Part shown: positions 6,806-14,463 of the stretch, one piece after another | Layout of the letters: every line of letters begins with the position of its first letter | Position numbering within the stretch: position 1 is the stretch's first letter | NCBI GenBank assembly: GCA_001819985.1 | Contig: MHOE01000003.1 | Span: 233-40,129 of the forward strand | DNA length: 39,897 bases | Direction of reading: 5' to 3' | From: Candidatus Spechtbacteria bacterium RIFCSPHIGHO2_02_FULL_43_15b | GTDB taxonomy: Bacteria; Patescibacteriota; Minisyncoccia; Spechtbacterales; HO2-43-30 | Program-made: the position numbers and the translations under genes | Notes under the pieces: generated by a model | Seen by the model: the letters and a program-made list of their open reading frames with translations, nothing else | The model's database searches: none | Told to the model about the DNA's origin: nothing

Positions 6806-8899
6806 ATGCCTAACAGCGGGGAAAACGGAAAAAGGCTTTCATTTGATGAAAGCAAACTTCTTGGTCTTCTTTCAAAACATAGCGAGCCGGAAGTTAGCTT
6901 TCTGGCGAAGTCGCTGGATGTTAGCTCTGAAGATGTAATCATACTTGGCGATTCCCTTTCAAAGAAGGGGTATAAGATTGCCTATGACAAGCCGAACGAA
7001 ACCATCCGTCTACTTACGGAAGCGGAAGAGTTTGGAACTACCCATATAGACATTAGTGAAGCGTTGGACCACTTCCGCATCGGAGTGATAGCGGAAACTA
7101 GGATAGGCAGTATCCAACAGCAGATGTGCCTTCTAAGGGGGGTATATGAAAATATTTTCAAACAGCTAGGAACAACCTTCAATGTTGTTGTGGGAAACTT
7201 ACTTGTCGGAAAACCCGACAAAGGTTCCGCGCGCGCTTCAGTTCGTCAGGATGTATATCTTCGCACCCCAAACGAGCAGAGAAATTTTGTTGTTGAGCAA
7301 TTTCCAACTTCAGGAAAGGGCGTTAAAACCTACATTATTTCAGGAAGGTGCGACCTTACATTTAACGAAAAGGGATATAGCATAATCCAAGATATATGCC
7401 AGAGGCGGGACGATTTTGTTTATTGCGGAGATCAAGGGCATATTTTTGATATTAAAGGGACCGAAGTAATGGCAATGAACCCGTATCAGGACAACGGACC
7501 CGACGGAAAATCATACGGTCCTGAAAAGATAGCGCGTTCACTTTATAAGCACCCCGATATTTTGCTGGTTGCGGGAATGCATAGGGCGGGACTCGCCCCT
7601 GATTATTGGAATGACGGCAAGGGCGATCTTGTCATGATTCCCTCCATGCATACGCAAATGGCTCGTCAGCGGAATAAGCAGGCGCCAGTTCATCCGGATA
7701 TAGGAGTTTGCGTAATCGATATAGACCTGAAGCAAAAAGATAAGAACGGCAGGCCGAAAGTGTCTTATAGATTTATAAACCTGAATCCTTACGCCGATTA
7801 CTCGCAAACCGAACATCTGGAGCCCTATCCGAGTTTTAACAAGAAAGAGCTTTCCTCCGACGAGAAAGAAATTCTTAAATGGCTCAACAACGCTTCAAGT
7901 TTTGGTTTGAGTATTGGAGAAATGTCCCGCAAGAGAAGGCAACTAAGCAGACAGCGAATAGAAGAAGCGATTAGCCGTCTAAAAGAATTGGGCTATCCTA
8001 TTGACCTTCCCGGAGATAAGAAGCGAGTTTATCTTCAACAAAGCCGAAGAACGAATTTTTCATCCGCTCAATTTCCACGCCCCGAAAAAACATCTGCCCT
8101 GCTTGTAAGCGACTCTCACCTCACAAGTAAGCATCAGCAGGTAGGAATTTTGCATAAGGCGTATAAGATCGCCTCGGAGCGCGGGATACGGCACGCGTTT
8201 AATGGCGGAGATGTTCATGACGGTCCCGCATTCGGCGGGTATAAAGGGCATGATAAGGATGTTACAACCCCGGATCCCTGGGAACAGCTTGATTACGCGC
8301 GCGACAGGTACCCGCACCTTGAAGTAAATGGCGAGTGTTCGTGCGGCGAGGGTTGCGGATGCGGGAAAACATATATGATTGACGGCAATCACGACGGCTG
8401 GCAACAGCAATTTGATTTCGTGAAGGAACTTTGCGACAAACGGGATGACTTGGAATTTTTGGGCAGTCAGTATGGGCATCGGATTGTCGAGGGAGTTTAT
8501 TACTATGTGATACACCCGAGAGGCGGATCCGGGGATTCGCTGTCAAGAAAACTTGAGAAGCATATAAATCAAATTAGAAATCGAACAAGCAAAGGAAAGG
8601 GCTATCCCCGCGTGGCGATTCTTGGAAATTGGCATATCTCTTTCGCGATGTTCGACAGGGACATTCTTGGCTTTCTTGTGCCTTGCATGAAAGACGAAGA
8701 CGAGTTTCACGCGACTCTCGCCCTAGTTCCAAAAATCGGATTTTGGCTATCTCATATCGAAGTGGATGAAAACGGAAATATTTTCAGCTTCACGCCTGAA
8801 TATTTTGGTTTTTCCGAAGATGAAATAGATCCGATTGATTACCTCGATTTTCACAAGTGGCTGATAATGCGTGCCCAATCGAGTGTAAAAGAAAAGTAA
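6806..8899 (+). CDS. Duplicated winged-helix plus metallophosphoesterase protein, 697 aa
   Basis: Two tandem copies of a winged helix and a calcineurin-like phosphoesterase fold. First wHTH residues 14-70; first MPE 92-330, in which every metal-binding motif is altered: AETR (for DxH), GN (for GD), GRCD (for GNHD), GMHR (for GHxH). Second wHTH 350-410; second MPE 430-670 with SDSH (436-438 DSH), GGD (467-469), GNHD (527-530), H570 and a degenerate GNWH (607-610). A CxCx3CxC cluster (C511-C519) inside the second domain may bind zinc. So the first copy is probably structural and the second catalytic, a phosphodiesterase or nuclease recruited to nucleic acid. ATG at 6806 follows AAAGGAG by nine bases; an in-frame TTG at 6797 overlaps that site. 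The HNH-like gene follows after 18 bases. Confidence 0.8.
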   Translation: MPNSGENGKRLSFDESKLLGLLSKHSEPEVSFLAKSLDVSSEDVIILGDSLSKKGYKIAYDKPNETIRLLTEAEEFGTTHIDISEALDHFRIGVIAETRIGSIQQQMCLLRGVYENIFKQLGTTFNVVVGNLLVGKPDKGSARASVRQDVYLRTPNEQRNFVVEQFPTSGKGVKTYIISGRCDLTFNEKGYSIIQDICQRRDDFVYCGDQGHIFDIKGTEVMAMNPYQDNGPDGKSYGPEKIARSLYKHPDILLVAGMHRAGLAPDYWNDGKGDLVMIPSMHTQMARQRNKQAPVHPDIGVCVIDIDLKQKDKNGRPKVSYRFINLNPYADYSQTEHLEPYPSFNKKELSSDEKEILKWLNNASSFGLSIGEMSRKRRQLSRQRIEEAISRLKELGYPIDLPGDKKRVYLQQSRRTNFSSAQFPRPEKTSALLVSDSHLTSKHQQVGILHKAYKIASERGIRHAFNGGDVHDGPAFGGYKGHDKDVTTPDPWEQLDYARDRYPHLEVNGECSCGEGCGCGKTYMIDGNHDGWQQQFDFVKELCDKRDDLEFLGSQYGHRIVEGVYYYVIHPRGGSGDSLSRKLEKHINQIRNRTSKGKGYPRVAILGNWHISFAMFDRDILGFLVPCMKDEDEFHATLALVPKIGFWLSHIEVDENGNIFSFTPEYFGFSEDEIDPIDYLDFHKWLIMRAQSSVKEK

Positions 8900-8917
8900 G
8901 TTACGCGAGGTCTATAA

Positions 8918-9379
8918 ATGGATAAGCTGACCTTTCCGCCGTGTAGCTGGATTTTTGACCATCGCGGTCCTCATCATATAATACCTCGATCAAGATTTAC
9001 GGAAGCGCCGGTAAAAAATTTACAAGAGTTCAACTTATACCCCGAAATCAGATGGCCCAACGAAAGCGGAAAACATAGTTGCTGGCATTTGCTTTTCATT
9101 AATATGACATCCGAAGAAGTTATCGGCAAGATATTAAAATATACAAACAAAGACGGAACTTTGGATAAAAGATTTTTCAGAGTTAAATTCAAGGTAGAAG
9201 TAAAAAGCGGAAAGTCGGAAAACGGCGTGAAAAAAGCGCAGATAAAAACAGAAAAGGTCTGCGACAAAAATACTGAATGCGAACGAAAAGCCGCGTGGGG
9301 CATTTTATTTGGAGCGATGAACGGCTACGAAGCAGTCGCATGGATTAAAAAAGAGTTTATTAGAAAGGACTGGCAGTAA
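8918..9379 (+). CDS. HNH-like protein, 153 aa
   Basis: Begins with a motif like HNH nucleases: PHHIIPRSRF (H19, H20), then an NL pair (N39, L40) and a histidine-rich helix HSCWHLLFINMTSEEVI (H53, H57). The order HHxxPxS / NL / HxxWHxLFxNxTxEE matches a family of small HNH-fold proteins that I recall from CPR bacteria; a canonical zinc-binding cysteine pair is absent. The C-terminal 80 residues are basic, with two cysteines. It lies 18 bases after the MPE gene, on the same strand and ahead of the same terminator, so the two are very likely one operon. Nuclease activity is inference. The ribosome binding site (GAGG, about 8 bases away) is modest. Confidence 0.65.
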   Translation: MDKLTFPPCSWIFDHRGPHHIIPRSRFTEAPVKNLQEFNLYPEIRWPNESGKHSCWHLLFINMTSEEVIGKILKYTNKDGTLDKRFFRVKFKVEVKSGKSENGVKKAQIKTEKVCDKNTECERKAAWGILFGAMNGYEAVAWIKKEFIRKDWQ

Positions 9380-9402
9380 GCCCCGTAATATCGGGGCTTT
9401 TA
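9378..9402 (+). terminator. Intrinsic terminator
   Basis: AAGCCCCG (9378-9385), TAATAT loop, CGGGGCTT (9392-9399), then Ts. It overlaps the stop codon of the HNH-like gene. Confidence 0.85.
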
Positions 9403-9423
9403 TAAACGGCGGCTACACGGTTT

Positions 9424-9452
9424 TTTACTTATTTTTTACGAACTGGTATAAT
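9424..9452 (+). promoter_or_regulatory. Promoter of mltG, leaderless layout
   Basis: TTTACT (9424-9429), 17-base spacer, TATAAT (9447-9452). The ATG at 9464 is only 11 bases after the -10 box, leaving at most a leader of 4-5 bases and no ribosome binding site. Confidence 0.6.
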
Positions 9453-9463
9453 TTACATATACT

Positions 9464-10495
9464 ATGAGAATAGTGTTTAAGATATCGCTAATACTCGCGA
9501 TCGCATTCGACCTTATAGCCATAGGCGGATTGCTTTATCTCCTTACTGTTTCTAAAAGCGCCGCGGACCTGGCAAGCCGCGATATTATTGATTTTGAAGT
9601 TCAAAGCGGATGGAGCGCGGGGGATATTTCTCGGGAATTGAAGGCGAAGGGGGTCATAGACAGTGAATTTTACTTTACTTTTTACATAGTTTGGAACAAG
9701 GAATCAGGCAACTTAAAGGCGGGTTATTACGAACTTTCCCCGTCAATGACGATGCCGGAGATAGTGGAAGAGTTAAAGACGGGAAAGATAAAGCAGGTTA
9801 AAGTTACAATACCCGAGGGCTACACAACGAGCCAGATGGAGGAGCTTTTTATAAAATCTGATTTTGAATTAAATAAAGGAGAGCTTGTGGAGGCGGCGGA
9901 TGTATCTCCCGCGCTGGTGCATAGAATATTCAACCTCAATTTTTTGCTTGATTTGCCGGAAGATGCCACTATCGACGGATTTCTTTTTCCGGACACATAC
10001 ATATTCGAAGAATCTCCCGACTTAAATTCCATAATGGAAAAAATGCTGGTAAATTTTTCAGATAAGGTACCCGATGCGACACGAGTCAAAATAAAAGCTG
10101 ACGGCAGGACTCTCTACGATACGGTTAAGATGGCTTCTCTACTAGAGAAAGAGGTGAAAACCTACGAAGATATGCGAATTGCGTCGGGAATTCTATGGAA
10201 GCGCATCGAAATAGGTATGCCGCTACAAGTAGATGCGACCCTTATTTACATAACGGGTAAAAAGGGGAGCGAACTTACAAGCGAAGACAAACTGATAAAC
10301 TCGCGTTATAACACTTATCTTTATCGGGGTCTTCCTCCAACGCCAATAAACAATGCGGGGTTAAACGCCATAAACGCGGCGGTGAATCCGTTCGAAACCG
10401 AATTTTTGTATTACATTTCAACCCCGGATGGGGAAACAATATTCTCAAAGACATTGGATGATCACAACGCGAATGTGGCTAAATTTTTAAGATAG
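9464..10495 (+). CDS. mltG: Endolytic murein transglycosylase MltG
   Basis: YceG/MltG family, 343 residues, the usual length. Residues 7-30 form the single N-terminal membrane anchor (ISLILAIAFDLIAIGGLLYL); a LysM-like domain follows (about 45-105), then the catalytic domain. Family landmarks: GFLFPDTY, MASLLEKEV (catalytic Glu at the second E of LLEKE), RIEIGMPLQVDATLIY, and the closing YNTYLYRGLPPTPINN. The enzyme cuts nascent glycan strands at the outer face of the cytoplasmic membrane and sets glycan length. The message is probably leaderless. Flanked by strong terminators on both sides, so it is a single-gene unit. Confidence 0.95.
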   Translation: MRIVFKISLILAIAFDLIAIGGLLYLLTVSKSAADLASRDIIDFEVQSGWSAGDISRELKAKGVIDSEFYFTFYIVWNKESGNLKAGYYELSPSMTMPEIVEELKTGKIKQVKVTIPEGYTTSQMEELFIKSDFELNKGELVEAADVSPALVHRIFNLNFLLDLPEDATIDGFLFPDTYIFEESPDLNSIMEKMLVNFSDKVPDATRVKIKADGRTLYDTVKMASLLEKEVKTYEDMRIASGILWKRIEIGMPLQVDATLIYITGKKGSELTSEDKLINSRYNTYLYRGLPPTPINNAGLNAINAAVNPFETEFLYYISTPDGETIFSKTLDDHNANVAKFLR

Positions 10496-10513
10496 CGTGC
10501 TATTTACAACACG

Positions 10514-10562
10514 CAAGCAAAATTCCCGCGCACTTTGCACGCGGGAATTTTGCTTGACTTTT
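10514..10562 (+). terminator. Intrinsic terminator, 17-bp perfect stem
   Basis: Arms at 10514-10530 and 10540-10556 are perfectly complementary (core CCCGCG/CGCGGG) around a 9-base loop; T tract follows. Confidence 0.9.
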
Positions 10563-10581
10563 TAGTATTATCTTGTATAAT
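10554..10581 (+). promoter_or_regulatory. Promoter of the APC-USP gene
   Basis: TTGACT (10554-10559), 16-base spacer, TATAAT (10576-10581). The -35 box overlaps the right arm of the preceding terminator. Confidence 0.7.
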
Positions 10582-10647
10582 TCTATATAATAAGATCTTT
10601 GAAAATCCTCGGGAAAATATTTCTTATCCAGAAAAGGAGATGTCTAA

Positions 10648-12999
10648 ATGTCAGATGCTGGAGCCCAAAGGTTAAGACCAGTACTGTCGCAGACGGATGT
10701 AATATTCATTGTGTTTGCCGCTACAATCGGCGGCGGTCTTTTTACCCTCTTGAGTCCGGCGATTGCGTTAGCTGGCGCGGCTGTGTTGATTGTCATAGCG
10801 GCGGATGCGGCACTTGAGTTTTTGACTGCGGTTCGCTACGCACAGCTTTCAAGCGCTTTGCCGGATGTGGGCGGAGGACAGCAATGGATACGACAGGGGC
10901 TTGGAAATTTCGGAGGCCATATATGCGGGTGGATTTCATGGCTGGCTCATTCCGTGGCGTGCGGGGTGTACGCGATAAGTTTGGGGTTTTATTTGAATTA
11001 CACTTTCCTCAATTATCTCCCGCAGGCGGCGGTAGGGGAAAAGGTCTTTGCTATTTCAATTATTATCGTTTTAAGCATAGTCAATTATCTCGGAGTAAAA
11101 TTTACCGGAAGAATTAACAAGTACGGCGCTATTGGCGCTATTGGAATTCTTGCGTTATTTGTGGCGCTCGGCCTTTTAACTTCCGCGAGCGACATAGAGG
11201 CAAGCGCGAAAAATTTTGATAACTTTTTCATGTATGGATTTTCGGGTGTTTTTTCCGGGATGGGAATGTTTTATCTGGCATTTCAGGGGTCTGAAGTTGG
11301 AGCTCAAGCCGGTGAGGAAGTTCGAAATCCGAAAGATTTGAAACGCGGTATAATAATAGGACTTCTGGTTATCACCTCAATCTATTTGCTAGTTACATTC
11401 GTTGCTATAGCTGGCGTTCACGCATCCGACTTGTCGAGCGCGTCGTATCTTGCTGACGCGAAAGAGGGCGCGCTTATAGCGGCATCTTCAAAGTTTAAGC
11501 TCGGCACGATTCTTTTTCCGGCAATTCTCGTCGCGGGGATTATTGTAGCGTTCATAGCGCTGAATGCCACTATATATTCTTCGAGTCACGCATTTTTAGC
11601 GCTGGCACGCCACCAAAGCATTCCAAGATTGCTCGATAGGATAGATCCTAAATTTGGCACTCCAACATTTGGAATTGTGATTTCCGGATTTTTAATTTTG
11701 CTTATGGCGGCAGTTATGCCGCTTAAAGACATCGCGGTAGTGGCGGATGTTCTTTTTATGTTTCTGTTCGGGTTATTGCATCTCGCGTATGCCGATTTGC
11801 GAAGAAGAAAAAAGGCCTTACAGACCAATAAGGTCTACACCTTACCATTCTACCCATACCTAGAAATATTTCCGATTCCGGGATATCCGTATTCAATAGT
11901 TTTTGTCTATGGTGCGTTGATAGCGTTTATGTGGCATGTTAGTCCTCTCGGGGTGCTATTTGGGGTTGGGTGGCTGTTTCTAGGGGTAATCCTTTACAGC
12001 CGTTACGCAATGATTAAGGAAATAGAGGAGATCGATTCCTCAACGATTTACGGTGTAGAGGCAAGGCGAGACACGAGGTCTAGGTTTAAGGTGCATTGTG
12101 TTTTGCCAGATTCCTCGGCGATTACAGAGCACAGGAAAGTTTTTATGCTTAAATTCGTCTCCGCAATCGCTTCTATTAGAAAGCAAGGCGCTAAATTTTT
12201 CTGCTATGCGGACTCCGGAGCTAATAAGAATCAGGGCGAATACGACGATCGACTTTCCCGTTATTTCCAAGCATATTTTGCGCCGTTGGAGATTTTTTTT
12301 CGGGAAAGAGAAGATCTTTCATTTGCCGGTGCGGGACGCTTAGTGCAAGATAAGGGCGAAGATATAGTCGCGATGGTCGAGCGCTATGACCCCGATATCC
12401 TGATTATTCCGTACGAACAGCTTAGGGAACTGCGTCGTCGAGTATTATCCATAAGACAATTTCACCATGTTCTTCAGGAAGTTCGTTGCGATCTCATAAT
12501 TTCAAAGATAAACGATGGCGCGAGAAATCCCGTTCGGGTACTTGTTCCTTTCAGGGTAAAATCTCACAATCAGAACAATAGGTTACTTGCTGAAACAGTA
12601 ACGGCATTTTCGAAATTTTTCGATGGAAAGCCGACATTTCTTGTGATTGATGACGATAAAAAGGGGTCGGCAAGACAGAAAATCGAAAAAGATTTGAGAG
12701 ATATAGGGATTCCGGAAGACCTTGCGGGCGATATCCGGATAATTCATGCAGGCGTAGTAGCCGATCGTATTCTAGAAATGTCGAAAGATTTCGATGTGGT
12801 TATAATGGGAAGTTCGAGGGGCGGATCATTCAGCGAGATTACTTTGGGTCAAACCGCGGAATTAGTGCTTGAACGGTGCGAAACGACTACGATTGTGGTC
12901 AGGCATCATCAGGAAGTTTTCGATCCCATTACGAATCCAATCAGGGCTTTATATGAAGAAATTTACAAATTTTTTGCGAAAAAAGTTCCGGGTAACTAG
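10648..12999 (+). CDS. APC-family permease fused to a universal-stress-like domain, 783 aa
   Basis: Residues 1-455 are an amino acid/polyamine/organocation (APC) permease with about 12 hydrophobic segments; the first has the family motif IGGGLFTLLSPAIALAG. Residues 456-783 are cytoplasmic. The final part (about 630-760) resembles a universal stress protein domain: VRVLVPFRV at its start and VVIMGSSRGGSFSEITLGQT near its end, like the UspA nucleotide loop. The substrate cannot be read from sequence; amino acid uptake fits an auxotrophic cell. The Usp-like tail may sense ATP/AMP and gate transport, which is inference. AAGGAG eight bases before ATG. Promoter and terminator make it monocistronic. 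Confidence 0.85.
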   Translation: MSDAGAQRLRPVLSQTDVIFIVFAATIGGGLFTLLSPAIALAGAAVLIVIAADAALEFLTAVRYAQLSSALPDVGGGQQWIRQGLGNFGGHICGWISWLAHSVACGVYAISLGFYLNYTFLNYLPQAAVGEKVFAISIIIVLSIVNYLGVKFTGRINKYGAIGAIGILALFVALGLLTSASDIEASAKNFDNFFMYGFSGVFSGMGMFYLAFQGSEVGAQAGEEVRNPKDLKRGIIIGLLVITSIYLLVTFVAIAGVHASDLSSASYLADAKEGALIAASSKFKLGTILFPAILVAGIIVAFIALNATIYSSSHAFLALARHQSIPRLLDRIDPKFGTPTFGIVISGFLILLMAAVMPLKDIAVVADVLFMFLFGLLHLAYADLRRRKKALQTNKVYTLPFYPYLEIFPIPGYPYSIVFVYGALIAFMWHVSPLGVLFGVGWLFLGVILYSRYAMIKEIEEIDSSTIYGVEARRDTRSRFKVHCVLPDSSAITEHRKVFMLKFVSAIASIRKQGAKFFCYADSGANKNQGEYDDRLSRYFQAYFAPLEIFFREREDLSFAGAGRLVQDKGEDIVAMVERYDPDILIIPYEQLRELRRRVLSIRQFHHVLQEVRCDLIISKINDGARNPVRVLVPFRVKSHNQNNRLLAETVTAFSKFFDGKPTFLVIDDDKKGSARQKIEKDLRDIGIPEDLAGDIRIIHAGVVADRILEMSKDFDVVIMGSSRGGSFSEITLGQTAELVLERCETTTIVVRHHQEVFDPITNPIRALYEEIYKFFAKKVPGN

Positions 13000-13030
13000 G
13001 ATTAACCTTTGAGTTTTTCCGGTAAAATTT

Positions 13031-13054
13031 AACCCCCAATAAACGGGGGTTTTT
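13031..13054 (+). terminator. Intrinsic terminator
   Basis: AACCCCC (13031-13037), loop AATAAAC, GGGGGTT (13045-13051), then TTT. Confidence 0.85.
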
Positions 13055-13092
13055 AATTGCAAAGTTATGTGGTAATGTAAAAATTAAGTTAT

Positions 13093-13130
13093 TTGACAAT
13101 TTATATCCTAATTTATCATCGAAGGAGGTG
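13093..13130 (+). promoter_or_regulatory. -35 element and near-perfect ribosome binding site deciding a TTG start
   Basis: TTGACA at 13093-13098 with a weak -10 (TATCAT, 13114-13119). AAGGAGGTG at 13122-13130 is close to the full anti-16S consensus and lies 7 bases before TTG at 13136; no ATG is available in frame nearby. Confidence 0.65.
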
Positions 13131-13135
13131 GCATT

Positions 13136-14347
13136 TTGCGAGAGGCGGAGTTCGCAAGGGTAATCACAACAAATGAAAAAAGATTGGCGTCATTCAGTAT
13201 TTTGGGGCTTATTTCTCTGCATACGGCTACAGCATACTTCCTGTATGTGCTTATAGGGGAAGCTTTGCCTAGATTTCATATTTTGGAATCGGGATTGATG
13301 GCAGTATTTTGCGCGTTATTTTTTTGCGGTATTTTCGTTTTGGCGGTAACAAATCGTTATCATCACGGAAAATATAGGGGCGAAGTAATAGATCACAAGT
13401 ACTATAAAAGGAAGCGAAAGTCGAAGGCGTTAAGAACAGCCGATATTTTGGGGCTTCTGTTTGTGACAGTCGGTCTTTTTGGGGCATTGCATCTGCTGAT
13501 ATTTTTGGGATTTTCGGCGTTTGGCGTGGCGACCTGGGCGCTTGCCTTCGCACTATTGATAATTTCAGGGTTATTCGGCATCACAATGGGGTATCATCGT
13601 TATGCTACGCATAAAGCTTTTGAGTGCGGAAAAATTTTTGGATGTTTTTTGCTGTTTTGCGGAGCTTTGTCATGTCAGGGCACTATAAAAAAATGGGCAA
13701 CGGAACATTTAATACATCACGCGCGTACGGAAATAGAACAAGAAGATCCCCACACGGCGGTTGAGGGATTTGTGCGTTCTCATATAGGGTGGCTAGTAAC
13801 GCCCTATAAGTACAACGAAAGAATCTGGAAAATGTTTTCTAGTGGTTTTGATTCGAATAAACTATTCGCCATTCAAGAGAAATTTTATCGTCCGCTTTAT
13901 ATGCTTAGCTTATTCGGCCCATTTTTTATCGTAGGGAGTTTGGGGTTTGTATTCGGCGATGGTTTTGCGGTTACGGAGGGGTTCAAAGCCGTATTGCTCG
14001 CGGGATTTTTTAGGGTTTTCCTGATTTTGCATATAACATTATCCGTGAATTCGGTATCGCATACATGGGGTTCCCAGCCATATGAAGATAGAAAGACCGG
14101 GGACAGCACGGATGTATGGATGCTAGCCCCATTTTCTTTCGGGGAGAATTTGCAAAATATACATCATCTTCTTCCTAGCGTCGCTTCTTACTGGGTAAAA
14201 TGGTATTATCCGGATATTACCGGAGTTCTTACTCAATCTCTTTCTTGGTTCAATCGGTTTTCCTTCTTAAAATGGATTGGCTTGCCATATAATCTGAAAC
14301 TAATCCGGGAATCAGAGTGGCGTTACATATCGTCTCACTCAAGCTAG
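13136..14347 (+). CDS. Membrane fatty acid desaturase (acyl-CoA desaturase-like), 403 aa
   Basis: Stearoyl-CoA-desaturase-like integral membrane di-iron enzyme. Histidine boxes: HRYATH (H154-H159), HLIHH (H191-H195), and a third box QNIHH (340-344) where the first histidine of the usual HxxHH is Q. The conserved NSxxHxWG block (N305, H309) is present. Four or more hydrophobic segments (about 18-42, 50-72, 103-128, 133-150, 255-275, 285-303). It inserts a double bond in an acyl chain using O2 and electrons from a redox partner. TTG start with an exceptional ribosome binding site. A Cfa gene follows after an independent terminator and promoter, suggesting sequential lipid modification. N-terminal 90 residues before the first box are longer than usual. 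Confidence 0.88.
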   Translation: MREAEFARVITTNEKRLASFSILGLISLHTATAYFLYVLIGEALPRFHILESGLMAVFCALFFCGIFVLAVTNRYHHGKYRGEVIDHKYYKRKRKSKALRTADILGLLFVTVGLFGALHLLIFLGFSAFGVATWALAFALLIISGLFGITMGYHRYATHKAFECGKIFGCFLLFCGALSCQGTIKKWATEHLIHHARTEIEQEDPHTAVEGFVRSHIGWLVTPYKYNERIWKMFSSGFDSNKLFAIQEKFYRPLYMLSLFGPFFIVGSLGFVFGDGFAVTEGFKAVLLAGFFRVFLILHITLSVNSVSHTWGSQPYEDRKTGDSTDVWMLAPFSFGENLQNIHHLLPSVASYWVKWYYPDITGVLTQSLSWFNRFSFLKWIGLPYNLKLIRESEWRYISSHSS

Positions 14348-14371
14348 GACAGTGATGTTTCAAATCAAATC

Positions 14372-14396
14372 AAACGGCGCGTAACTACGCCGTTTT
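14372..14396 (+). terminator. Intrinsic terminator
   Basis: AAACGGCG (14372-14379), CGTAACTA loop, CGCCGTTT (14388-14395). Confidence 0.8.
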
Positions 14397-14399
14397 ATC

Positions 14400-14427
14400 T
14401 TGACTTATCATTGTTTAATGTTATTAT
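14400..14427 (+). promoter_or_regulatory. Promoter of cfa
   Basis: TTGACT (14400-14405), 16-base spacer, TATTAT (14422-14427), immediately after the desaturase terminator. Confidence 0.6.
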
Positions 14428-14463
14428 ACCCGCATTAACTGGAACTTTCAAAAGGAGTGGGTA

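Noticed and set aside
8060-8515. Minus-strand frame of 151 aa opposite the second MPE domain
   Set aside because: Covers the GNHD-containing catalytic region of a well-supported gene and has no own signals.
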